This document shows positions 38,378 through 48,061 of a stretch of 64,000 bases of DNA, in pieces. The notes beneath the pieces were generated by a model. That model had not been told where the DNA came from, ran no database searches, and was given only the letters and a program-made list of their open reading frames with translations. Numbering within the stretch: the stretch's first letter is position 1; every line of letters starts with the position of its first letter. Position numbers and translations under genes: made by a program. The DNA comes from Fratercula arctica (Eukaryota > Chordata > Aves > Charadriiformes > Alcidae), in the NCBI GenBank assembly GCA_947846985.1, contig CANTUZ010000014.1, forward strand, positions 3,706,374 through 3,770,373. The letters are read 5' to 3'.

Positions 38378-40163
38378 TCACAAGGGGTCCCGCTGGTTGC
38401 GGGCGCTGTTCATCTTCATGGCCTTGATGATGAGGATGGTGCCCACGATGATGCCCACGATGCCCACGGCCAGGCCCAGGGCGCACACCAGGGTCTCGGT
38501 GCTCTCGGAGGCGGGGAGGGGCAGCTGGGGCTCTGCGGAGGGGTGAGGGTGGGTGAGGAGGGGGCGCTGAGCCCCCCTCGCTGCCTGCAAGGGGAGGGGA
38601 CCCAGGCATCCAGGCCCCGGCCCAGCCCCCCTCCTCACCCCAGTGCCTCAGGACGGGGGTGGGCAGCCCCCAGTGCTCCACGCGGCAGTCGTAGTAGTCC
38701 CCGCGGGTGGGGATGAAGGGCAGGTAGGAGAACTTGCGGAAGGCGTCGTCCTCCCGTGGGTAGAAAACGGTCTCGAGGACGCCGTCCGTCACCTCCTGCC
38801 CATTCTTCAGCCACGTGATGGAGATCACGGAGGGCCAGAACTTGTCCACGTAGCAGATCAGGACGTTGGGGTCCCCCAGCTCCACTCGGTGTTTTGGGAA
38901 CACCGTCACCTCGGGTGGCACTGGGGACAAGGGGGAGGAGGGAGGAGTTAGTGCTGCCCTAGAGCCTGGGCTCAGCTGGGCCCCGTGGCACCCGGGGCTG
39001 GTTAGAAACAGCCCCGTTTTGCATCTCTGCCCCCCCAGGGAGACCCCACACCCCGGCTCGGGGCTGTGCCCGGGTCCCACGTGCTCCAGGGGCGCAGGGT
39101 GCTGTGCACCCCGCTGCCGGCTGGGCCACAGGCTGTGGGAGCGACGGCCCCGGCAGGGTCCCCAGGGGTGAAGGCACCGGCCGTGACGGGGCAGGGTTGT
39201 TACCGATGGTTCCCTGTGAGCGGTTGGACCTTTTCATCATGATCTCCAAGCTCTGTTTGGCTGCAGCCGCGTTCTGCAGTGCTCCCTGCGCCTCGAAGAA
39301 GGTGAAGCTGCTGAACTCAGGCAGGCGCCAGACGGTTTCCTCCTTCTGCAGGTCCACGTGGAACACCTCATCAGCGTTGAACGCCGCCAGGAATTCCCCG
39401 TCCTCCCGCTGCAGCGGCTCAGAACGCTGCTGGAACTCAGCTTGGTGGATCGTGTTCCCCACTGCCAGGAGATGGGTGTTAGGGGCAGCATCACCCACCG
39501 CCATGGGGCTGCCCCTGCGCCTTCTCCTCACCCTCCAGGGAGCCCTGGGACAGCACATGGGGACAGCGAGGCACCCATGGGGACAGGAGCCCGCCTTGAG
39601 CCTCCCCCCACCACCGCAGGCTCGTGGGGCTGGGAGACATGGACCCCTGCAGAAGGAAGCCGCTGGCCGCTCTTTGCCCCACCTCCGGCAAGTGTCCTCT
39701 CCGGGGCAGTTTGTCATCCTGAGGCTGGGGACAGTGACGGTCTCACCAGTCTGGCACCCCACCCTGCTCGCAGAGATGCCGCGGGGTGGGGTGGGAGGTC
39801 CCAGGGCCCATCCCTGGTCAGAGGGTACCGCAGGGACCTGACCCACTGAGCCAGGGCACTGGGGAGGGGTGGAAGGGGGTCGAAGGGAGACCTGGGCAGG
39901 GGTCCCCCCCTTCCTACAGCCTGCCCTCTGGGGGCCCCTCCCCACCCAGGGGTTACCCACAGGCAGGGAGGGACAGAGTGCCCCATGCACTGATCCTGCC
40001 CCGCTCTCTAGACCCCATGGCTCCAGGGCACCCCAGACCCACCTCTGCCCCCAAACCCCCCCACCCCACGGCCCCAGTGCCCTCACGCACCCTTGATGGC
40101 CCCTGCGCCCTGCAGGGTCAGCACAGCCAGCAGCGCCAGCGGGACGCCCCGTCCTCCGGCCAT
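38378..40163 (-). CDS. DAA: MHC class II alpha chain, dyad 1
   Basis: Alpha chain of a class II peptide-presenting heterodimer; a type I membrane protein of antigen-presenting cells. Four coding exons in transcript order: 40163-40091 (leader MAGGRGVPLALLAVLTLQGA), 39461-39204 (alpha1), 38920-38639 (alpha2 Ig-like, 282 nt), 38532-38378 (connecting peptide, TM, tail). Total is 255 aa. alpha1 shows FHVDLQKEETVWRLPEF and FEAQGALQN with a KRSNRS glycosylation sequon. alpha2 has the Ig cysteines (VLICYVD, YYDCRVEHWG). The TM carries glycine repeats (GLAVGIVGIIVG), and the tail is short and basic. At the position of the conserved peptide-contacting Asn69 the chain has Ser. The gene is head-to-head with the beta gene, 563 bp apart. 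Confidence 0.96.
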
Positions 40164-40280
40164 CGCCTCTCCTGGCACCGGGCAGCGAGAGCGGGACCAG
40201 GCGAGGGAGTTGCTCCTGGGCCGGGGAGCTGAGTGCTGGGGGCCCCGTTCCCGGGGGACAGGCCCCCCCCCAGGGACTCA

Positions 40281-40323
40281 GCCAATAGGAGGGAGCCCTG
40301 ATGGTGACTCGTCTGTTCCCAGG
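40281..40323 (-). promoter_or_regulatory. X1-X2-Y module of class II alpha, dyad 1
   Basis: Read on the minus strand: X1 CCTGGGAACAGACG (40323-40310) resembles CCYAGNRACNGATG; X2-like AGTCACC (40309-40303); Y box CTATTGGC (40288-40281) with an intact inverted CCAAT. Order and spacing match the RFX/CREB/NF-Y platform that recruits CIITA. Confidence 0.8.
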
Positions 40324-40570
40324 CAGAGCAGCAGCACAGGGCACCCGGCAGAGCTGACAGTCGGAGGGACACCCAGCCAGGGTCCCACCACCACAACACG
40401 GCTTGTGGGGCCACACATCAGGGGTCTCCCTGGGGCGCAGCCTCCAGGAGCCCTGGGGTCGCTCTCCCACCCCTGTGGGCATGGGCCCGATCCTGCTCCC
40501 TGCCCCGGGGTGGGGCTGGGCTGAAACCAGGGGACAAGTGTCAGAGGGAGCCCTGCGAGTCCCGGCTCTG

Positions 40571-40615
40571 CCTGGTGACAGGTGACGCTGCCCAGCCCCG
40601 CTCCTCACTGGTTCT
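40571..40615 (+). promoter_or_regulatory. X1-X2-Y module of class II beta, dyad 1
   Basis: CCTGGTGACAGGTGACGC (40571-40588) provides an X1-like 14-mer followed by a TGACG X2 core. About 17 bp on, CACTGGTTCT (40606-40615) sits where the Y box should be, but its core is ACTGG instead of ATTGG. Confidence 0.65.
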
Positions 40616-40726
40616 CACTGGGACTCCCAGTCCCAGCACTGGGCAGGACTGGGTGATATCCCGAACTGGCAGAGTCCCTCTTGCTCGGGGGTCCCTGCAC
40701 CGTTCCAGGCTCTGCTGTGAGCAGCG

Positions 40727-42332
40727 ATGGAGACTGGCCGTGTGGTGGGAGCTGGGGCCGTGCTGGTGGCACTGGTGGTGCTGGGAGCCCACCCGTCTGG
40801 TGGCAAGGAGACCTCAGGTGAGCTCCGAGCTGCGGTGCGGGAGGGGGATCAGACCCCTTAGGGTGGAACGGGGTGGAACGGGGTGCAGGAGGATGCTGTG
40901 AAGGGAGGAGATGGGTGGAAAAGGGGGAGCAGGACGGTGTAGGGAGGGGTCCCATGGCATCCTCCAGCCTCCCCCAGCCCTTGGGCACTGGTGCAGATTC
41001 CCTGGGGGCAGCTGGGGAGGGGGAGTCACAGGAGGAGCCTTGACCTCCCCATGTCTGCACGAGCAGGGTATTTCCAGGAAACGCTTAAGGCTGATTGTTA
41101 CTTCACCAACGGCACCGAGCGGGTGAGGTTTGTGGAGAGGTACATCTACAACCGGGAGCAGTATGTGCACTTTGACAGCGACGTGGGGCACTACGTGGCT
41201 GACACCTCCCTGGGGAAGCCTGATGCCGAGTACTGGAACAGCCAGCCGGACATCCTGGAGGAGGCACGGGCTGCGGTGGACACCTACTGCCGGCACAACT
41301 ACGGGGTGGCGACCCCTTTCGCCGTGGAGAGGAGAGGTGAGCGTGTGGCAGAACATTTCCCCGGCAGGCAGGCACAAGCCAAGCCTTGGGCAGCCCCTGC
41401 TGCCCTTCCACAAGAACGTGAGTCCCTTGCAGCCTCCCCAGGCACATCCTGTGTGGGGAGCAGAGGGAGGCCCTGGACCGGGCTGGGTGGTCCCTGTGCT
41501 CCCCCAGCCCCTCCTCAGCCCCCCCCCCCCTCCCCCAGTTCAGCCCGAGGTGGAAATCTACCCGCTGCAGTCGAGCTCCCTGCCCCAGACCAACAGGCTG
41601 GTTTGCGCCGTGATGGATTTCTACCCTGCGGAGATTGAGGTGAAGTGGCTGAAGAACGGGCAGGAGGAGACGGAGCACGTGGTGTCCACGGAGGTGATGC
41701 AGAACGGAGACTGGACCTACCAGGTGCTGGTGATGCTGGAAACCACCCCGCAGCGCGGGGACACCTACACGTGCCAGGTGGAGCACGTCAGCCTGCAGCA
41801 CCCCATCACCCAGCACTGGGGTAAGGCCCTGCCCTGTGCGGCCCCCGGGGGTGGGGAGAGAGCCCCTGGTGCAGGTGGGGAGGTGGACGGGGCCCCCCAG
41901 CCCTGACCCCCCGCTCTCGTCCCCGCAGAGCTGCAGTCGGACGCCGGCAGGAGCAAGATGCTGACGGGGGTGGGGGGCTTTGTGCTGGGGCTCATCTTCC
42001 TGGCGCTGGGGCTCTTCCTCTACATGCGCAAGAAGGTGAGGGGCCGGGAGACTGGGGTGGGGGCGTCCCTGGGGGGGGGGGGTCCCTGTCCCTGCTCCGA
42101 CCCTGACCTTGTCTCTCTGTGTTCCAGGGCGCCGCCTTCCCCAGGCTGCAGGTAACGTCTGTCTCCCCCCACCCTGCTGCACCCGCCCTGTGTGGGCTGG
42201 TCGCCCCCTGCTCCCAGGGGCAGGGCGTCCGTACGGCGTGTGTCCCCCGCTAGCGCCGGGACAGAGCACTGGGGACACGCCGTCCCCCAGTCCCGGTGCT
42301 CACCCCCTCTTCTCTCCTCACAGGGCTCCTGA
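40727..42332 (+). CDS. DAB: MHC class II beta chain, dyad 1
   Basis: Beta chain partnering the adjacent alpha chain. Six exons: 40727-40817 (leader [20 protein letters not shown]), 41067-41336 (beta1, 270 nt), 41539-41820 (beta2, 282 nt), 41929-42035 (TM), 42128-42151 (tail GAAFPRLQ), 42324-42332 (GS and stop TGA). Total is 260 aa. beta1 has the [11 protein letters not shown] glycosylation sequon, [12 protein letters not shown], Trp61 (EYWNSQ) and the TYCRHNY segment with His81 and Asn82, so the classical peptide-backbone contacts are kept. beta2 has Ig cysteines ([25 protein letters not shown]). TM glycines ([12 protein letters not shown]) can pair with those of alpha. All junctions are GT-AG. 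I infer it to be a classical, expressed gene. Confidence 0.96.
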
Positions 42333-42551
42333 ACACGGTCCTGCCCCTGCGGATCTGCTCCGCCGCCGCCCATCCTCTGCCCCCCGGCCTCACCTCTGCC
42401 TCGCACGGCCCCGTCCCAGGGCCCCGTCTCCCCACTGACCCCCGCGGTCACCCCCTCCCTCCCAGCCCTGCCCAGCTTCGCTGTCACTGCTCTGCAGCCC
42501 CGGGGTGCCCAGGGCTCGGCGAGGGTGGCCCTCGGCCGCTCCGCTCACCCT

Positions 42552-42557
42552 AATAAA
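42552..42557 (+). terminator. Poly(A) signal of class II beta, dyad 1
   Basis: AATAAA 219 nt after the beta stop codon. Confidence 0.85.
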
Positions 42558-43196
42558 GTGTCCCGGTACCCTCCGGCCCTGGTTGTTTGGGGACAGCGGG
42601 GCAGGGGTGGGTCACTCCCTTCCCTGGGGAGGTGGGTCCGTGACAGGGCTCCATCCTCGCTGGGGACCAGACGCTCTCGGTGGCCTGGGGCTGCCACCAT
42701 GTGGGGACACTGCGAGGGGAAGCCAACCCCTCGTCCCATGGGAGGGGGGTGGGCGGCAGAGCTTGCGTCCAGTCACCTGCGGGATGGATCAGGGATGGGG
42801 CATCGAGGGTCCCCTCACCGGCCCTGGTCGGTGGCCCCATGTCCCCTTCCCGCTGCCCGACCCCGCGGTGGTGGGCTGGGGCGGGGAGCGGGACCCCGAG
42901 GCAGGGTACAACCCGTCCAGCCCCGGCAGTCGTGGCCAATCTTGCCCCTCCTGCAGTGCCCCCCCCATGGGAGACTGCCCTGGACCCCAACACAGCACCC
43001 ACCACACTCCGCAAGGACCCAGGCGTCCTGCCCCCCTCTGCGGCCACTGCTCCCTCCCCAACCCCCCAGCCCTGTCAGCCCCACAGACCCCCTTCCAGTC
43101 GCCCTGTTCCCCCTCCCACTGTATCAGCAGGACGAGCAGGGTGCAGAGGAAGCGGTGACAAACAGATTCAGTGGTGGCCGGCTGTCCCCAACCACC
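42558..43196. other. Tail-to-tail intergenic DNA between dyads
   Basis: About 640 bp between the beta gene of dyad 1 and the alpha gene of dyad 2. It is GC-rich, unique, without a recognised gene, and unlike the sequences flanking the other ends of the dyads. Confidence 0.6.
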
Positions 43197-43202
43197 TTTA
43201 CT
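43197..43202 (-). terminator. Variant poly(A) signal of class II alpha, dyad 2
   Basis: The minus strand reads AGTAAA where the first alpha gene has AATAAA. No better hexamer lies nearby on that strand, so this weaker variant is the likely signal. Confidence 0.45.
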
Positions 43203-43521
43203 GCTGCTGGAAGCTCCCCAGAGCCCAGGACGCCAGAGCCCCGGTCAGCGGGGTGCCCATGGGGCACGGCAGGGGGCACCGGTGGGGGTGGAGCAGGGCT
43301 GGGGGGCTCAGAGCAGGGATGTGGGGGGCAGGGGTGGGGTGCGGGGCACAGCATGAGGTGCAGGGCTCGTGGTGAGGCTGTGGGGCACAGAGCTGGCAGG
43401 AGGGGCGCAGGGCTCGGCCGTGGGGACGGAGCTGGAGGGCAGTGGGGCACAGAGCTGGGACGTGAGGGCGGGGGCTGGCGGGGGGCACAGGGCTGGGAAG
43501 GCCCCCTGGGGTTCTGCCCCC

Positions 43522-45307
43522 TCACAAGGTGTCCCGCTGGTTGCGGGTACTGTTCATCTTCATGGCCTTGATGATGAGGATGGTGCCCACGATGATGCCC
43601 ACGATGCCCACGGCCAGGCCCAGGGCGCACACCAGGGTCTCGGTGCTCTCGGAGGCGGGGAGGGGCAGCTGGGGCTCTGCGGAGGGGTGAGGGTGGGTGA
43701 GGAGGGGGCGCTGAGCCCCCCTCGCTGCCTGCAAGGGGAGGGGACCCAGGCATCCGGGCCCCGGCCCAGCCCCCCTCCGCACCCCAGTGCCTCAGGACGG
43801 GGGTGGGCAGCCCCCAGTGCTCCACGCGGCAGTCGTAGTAGTCCCCGCGGGTGGGGATGAAGGGCAGGTAGGAGAACTTGCGGAAGGCGTCGTCCTCCCG
43901 TGGGTAGAAAACGGTCTCGAGGACGCCGTCCGTCACCTCCTGCCCGTTCTTCAGCCACGTGATGGAGATCACGGAGGGCCAGAACTTGTCCACGTAGCAG
44001 GTCAGGACGTTGGGGTCCCCCAGCTCCACTCGGTGTTTTGGGAACACCGTCACCTCGGGTGGCACTGGGGACAAGGGGGAGGAGGAAGAAGTTAGTGCTG
44101 CCCTAGAGCCTGGGCTCAGCTGGGCCCCGTGGCACCCGGGGCTGGTTAGAAACAGCCCCGTTTTGCATCTCTGCCCCCCCAGGGAGACCCCACACCCCGG
44201 CTCGGGGCTGTGCCTGGGTCCCACGTGCTCCAGGGGCGCAGGGTGCTGTGCACCCCGCTGCCGGCTGGGCCACAGGCTGTGGGAGCGACGGCCCCGGCAG
44301 GGTCCCCAGGGGTGAAGGCACCGGCCATGACGGGGCAGGGTTGTTACCGGCGGTTGCCTGTGAGCGGTTGGACCTTTCCATCAGGATCTCCAAGCTCTGT
44401 TTGGCTGCAGCCGCGTTCTGCAGTGCTCCCTGCGCCTCGAAGAAGGTGAAGCTGCTGAACTCAGGCAGGCGCCAGACGGTTTCCTCCTTCTGCAGGTCCA
44501 CGTGGAACGTCTCATCAGCGTTGAATGCCTGCAGGTACTCCCCGTCCTCCCGCTGCAGCGGCTCAGAATGTTGCTGGAACTCAGCGTGGTGGATCGTGTT
44601 CCCCACTGCCAGGAGATGGGTGTTAGGGGCAGCATCACCCACCGCCATGGGGCTGCCCCTGCGCCTTCTCCTCACCCTCCAGGGAGCCCTGGGACAGCAC
44701 ATGGGGACAGCGAGGCACCCATGGGGACAGGAGCCCGCCTTGAGCCTCCCCCCACCACCGCAGGCTCGTGGGGCTGGGAGACATGGACCCCTGCAGAAGG
44801 AAGCCGCTGGCCGCTCCTTGCCCCACCTCCGGCAAGTGTCCTCTCCGGGGCAGTTTGTCATCCTGAGGCTGGGGACAGTGACGGTCTCACCAGTCTGGCA
44901 CCTCACCCTGCTCGCAGAGACGCCGCGGGGTGGGGTGGGAGGTCCCAGGGCCCATCCCTGGTCAGAGGGTACCGCAGGGACCTGACCCACTGAGCCAGGG
45001 CACTGGGGAGGGGTGGAAGGGGGTCGAAGGGAGACCTGGGCAGGGGTCCCCCCCTTCCTACAGCCTGCCCTCTGGGGGCCCCTCCCCACCCAGGGGTTAC
45101 CCACAGGCAGGGAGGGACAGAGTGCCCCATGCACTGATCCTGCCCCGCTCTCTAGACCCCATGGCTCCAGGGCACCCCAGACCCACCTCTGCCCCCAAAC
45201 CCCCCCACCCCACGGCCCCAGTGCCCTCACGCACCCTTGATGGCCCCTGCGCCCTGCAGGGTCAGCACAGCCAGCAGCGCCAGCGGGACGCCCCGTCCTC
45301 CGGCCAT
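43522..45307 (-). CDS. DAA: MHC class II alpha chain, dyad 2
   Basis: Second class II alpha gene, exactly 5,144 bp from the first at both stop and start codons. Exons in transcript order: 45307-45235 (leader), 44605-44348 (alpha1), 44064-43783 (alpha2), 43676-43522 (TM/tail). Total is 255 aa. Relative to dyad 1, alpha1 differs at 9 of about 85 residues (for example EYLQAFNADETF versus EFLAAFNADEVF), alpha2 at one (VLTCYVD versus VLICYVD) and the tail at two. Introns are almost identical. Ser again replaces Asn69. The exon 3 donor reads GTGCGG where dyad 1 has GTGAGG. It faces its own beta gene across 564 bp. Confidence 0.96.
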
Positions 45308-45425
45308 CGCCTCTCCTGGCACCGGGCAGCGAGAGCGGGACCAGGCGAGGGAGTTGCTCCTGGGCCGGGGAGCTGAGTGCTGGGGGCCCCGTTCCCGGGG
45401 GACAGGCCCCCCCCCCAGGGACTCA

Positions 45426-45468
45426 GCCAATAGGAGGGAGCCCTGATGGTGACTCGTCTGTTCCCAGG
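45426..45468 (-). promoter_or_regulatory. X1-X2-Y module of class II alpha, dyad 2
   Basis: Identical to dyad 1: minus-strand X1 CCTGGGAACAGACG (45468-45455), X2-like AGTCACC (45454-45448) and Y CTATTGGC (45433-45426). Confidence 0.8.
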
Positions 45469-45715
45469 CAGAGCAGCAGCACAGGGCACCCAGCAGAGCT
45501 GACAGTCGGAGGGACACCCAGCCAGGGTCCCACCACCACAACACGGCTTGTGGGGCCACACATCAGGGGTCTCCCTGGGGCGCAGCCTCCAGGAGCCCTG
45601 GGGTCGCTCTCCCACCCCTGTGGGCATGGGCCCGATCCTGCTCCCTGCCCCGGGGTGGGGCTGGGCTGAAAGCAGGGGACAAGTGTCAGAGGGACCCCTG
45701 CGAGTCCCGGCTCTG

Positions 45716-45760
45716 CCTGGTGATAGTTCATGCTGCCCAGCCCCGCTCCTTACTGGTTCT
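45716..45760 (+). promoter_or_regulatory. Degenerate X-Y region of class II beta, dyad 2
   Basis: CCTGGTGATAGTTCATGC (45716-45733) aligns with the dyad 1 X box but has lost the TGACG X2 core and part of X1. The downstream Y-like ACTGGTTCT (45752-45760) is kept. Flanking bases are otherwise nearly identical. Confidence 0.6.
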
Positions 45761-45871
45761 CACTGGGACTCCCAGTCCCAGCACTGGGCAGGACTGGGTG
45801 ATATCCCGAACTGGCAGAGTCCTTCTTGCTCGGGGGTCCCTGCACCGTTCCAGGCTCTGCTGTGAGCAGCG

Positions 45872-47383
45872 ATGGAGACTGGCCGTGTGGTGAGAGCTGG
45901 GGCCGTGCTGGTGGCACTGGTGGTGCTGGGAGCCCACCCGTCTGGTGGCAAGGAGACCTCAGGTGAGCTCTGAGCTGCGGTGTGGGAGGGGGATCAGACC
46001 CCTTAGGGTGGAACGGGGTGGAATGGGGTGAGGAGGATGCTGTGAAGGGAGGAGATGGGTGGAAAAGGGGGAGCAGGACGGTGTAGGGAGGGGTCCCATG
46101 GCATCCTCCGGCCTCCCCCAGCCCTTGGGCACTGGTGCAGATTCCCTGGGGGCAGCTGGGGAGGGGGAGTCACAGGAGGAGCCCTGACCTCCCCATGTCT
46201 GCACGAGCAGGGTATTTCCAGCTGATGTTTAAGAGTGATTGTTACTTCACCAACGGCACCGAGCGGGTGAGGCTTGTGGTGAGGCACATCTACAACCGGG
46301 AGCAGTATGCGCACTTTGACAGCGATGTGGGGCACTACGTGGCTGACACCCCCCTGGGGAAGCCTGATGTCGAGTCCTGGAACAGCCAGCTGGACATCCT
46401 GGAGCGGAAACGGGCTGAGGTGGACACGATCTGCCGAAACAACTTCAATGTGTGGATTCCTTTCGCCGTGGAGAGGAGAGGTGAGCGTGTGGCAGAACGT
46501 TTCCCTGGGGAATGGACACAAGCCAAGCCCTGGGCAGTCCCTGCGCCCTTCCACGAGGACGCAAGTTGCTTCCAGCACGTCCTGCGCGGGGAGCAGAGGG
46601 AGGCCCTGGGCCAGGCTGGGTGGTCCCTGTGCTGCCCCAGCCCCTCCTCAGCCCCCCCTCTCTCTCCCCCAGTTCAGCCCGAGGTGGAAATCTACCCGCT
46701 GCAGTCGAGCTCCCTGCCCCAGACCAACAGGCTGGTTTGCGCCGTGATGGATTTCTACCCTGCGGAGATTGAGGTGAAGTGGCTGAAGAACGGGCAGGAG
46801 GAGACGGAGCACGTGGTGTCCACGGAGGTGATGCAGAACGGAGACTGGACCTACCAGGTGCTGGTGATGCTGGAAACCACCCCGCAGCGCGGGGACACCT
46901 ACACGTGCCAGGTGGAGCACGTCAGCCTGCAGCACCCCATCACCCAGCACTGGGGTAAGGCCCTGCCCTGTGCGGCCCCCGGGGGTGGGGAGGGAGCCCC
47001 TGGTGCGGGTGGGGAGGTGGACGGGGCCCCCCAGCCCTGACCCCCCGCTCTCGTCCCCGCAGAGCTGCAGTCGGACGCCGGCAGGAGCAAGATGCTGACG
47101 GGGGTGGGGGGCTTTGTGCTGGGGCTCATCTTCCTGGCGCTGGGGCTCTTCCTCTACATGCGCAAGAAGGTGAGGGGCCGGGAGACTGGGGTGGGGGGGT
47201 CCCTGGCGGGGGGGGGGGGTCCCTGTCCCTGCTCCGACCCTGACCTTGTCTCTCTGTGTTCCAGGGCGCCGCCTTCCCCAGGCTGCAGGTAACATCCCTT
47301 CGTCCCTCTCCCTCTGGAGCCAGCCCCCCCCATCCCACCACAGCTGCTGATTTCTCCCCTTTCCGCCCCCCCAGGGCTCCTGA
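45872..47383 (+). CDS. DAB: MHC class II beta chain, dyad 2
   Basis: Exons 45872-45962 (leader), 46211-46480 (beta1), 46673-46954 (beta2), 47063-47169 (TM), 47265-47288 (tail) and 47375-47383 (GS, stop); 260 aa. beta2, TM and tail match dyad 1 residue for residue. beta1 differs at 21 of about 90 residues, including FQLMFKSD, RLVVRH, ESWNSQLDILERKRAEVDTI and CRNNFNVWIP. Trp61 and Asn82 remain but His81 is Asn. Sequon NGT and both beta1 cysteines are intact, so the protein should fold. Its X box is degraded. Intron 5, exon 6 and 3' UTR are unrelated to those of dyad 1. It may be a differently expressed or specialised locus, or simply another allele lineage. Confidence 0.95.
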
Positions 47384-47526
47384 GATCTCTCCAGACCCCC
47401 CAGAGCTGTTCCATCACTGCCCATCCTTTGCCTCCAGCACCAGCCCCACACCCCCCCACGTCCCTCTCTGGGGGCTCCCCACATCCTCCCCCTGCCGCCC
47501 CCCTCTCTGCTTTGGGGTCCCTGCTT

Positions 47527-47532
47527 AATAAA
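47527..47532 (+). terminator. Poly(A) signal of class II beta, dyad 2
   Basis: AATAAA 143 nt after the stop codon. About 500 bp of unique DNA without a gene separates it from the BRD2 3' end, which comes from the other strand. Confidence 0.85.
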
Positions 47533-48055
47533 CACCCAGCGAGAGCCAGGCTGGGGCATCCCGTGATTGGTTGGGGGGGGGACATGATGGGAGCAGCACC
47601 CTCCTCCTGCCACTATGTGTCCTGGTGAGGGGGGGGCGGGGTGGGTGGGGAACGACTGGGATCAGTGTCCCCTGCCACAGCCTAAAGTGGAAAAGATGTG
47701 GCGGGGAGCAGCTTGTCCCCATCCTCCGTGTCACCCCCCAAGGGGTCCCACCCCAACCCAAGAGGACCCACAGCCAGAGGGGGGACACACTCAGCCCTGT
47801 CCCCAGGCAGAGGTGTCAGGGTGACAGTCACCAGCGTCCCCAGGGGCACAGATGGATGGGGACAGGCAGCGGAGAGGGGGTCACGGGTGTCCCACCCCCC
47901 ACTGGGGACACCCCAACTGTCACCCGCCGTCAGGGGCCGGACAAGAGGCACCGAGGGCTGCGCTTGCGTGAGGGTGACGCGTATTGTCCCCTGGGGGGGG
48001 CACGCGGGTGACAGGGCAGCCCGGCTCAACTCGAATAATATTTTCTTTATTTACA

Positions 48056-48061
48056 TGTTAA
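48056..48061 (-). terminator. Poly(A) signal of BRD2
   Basis: Minus-strand AATAAA about 950 nt past the BRD2 stop. The 3' UTR between (48062-49014) includes long A/T and G homopolymers (48120-48700). Confidence 0.8.

Noticed and set aside
40571..45760. The second dyad as an assembly artefact (collapsed or duplicated haplotype)
   Set aside because: Not excluded outright, but unrelated 3' UTRs and intergenic DNA on each dyad argue for two real loci, so both are annotated.
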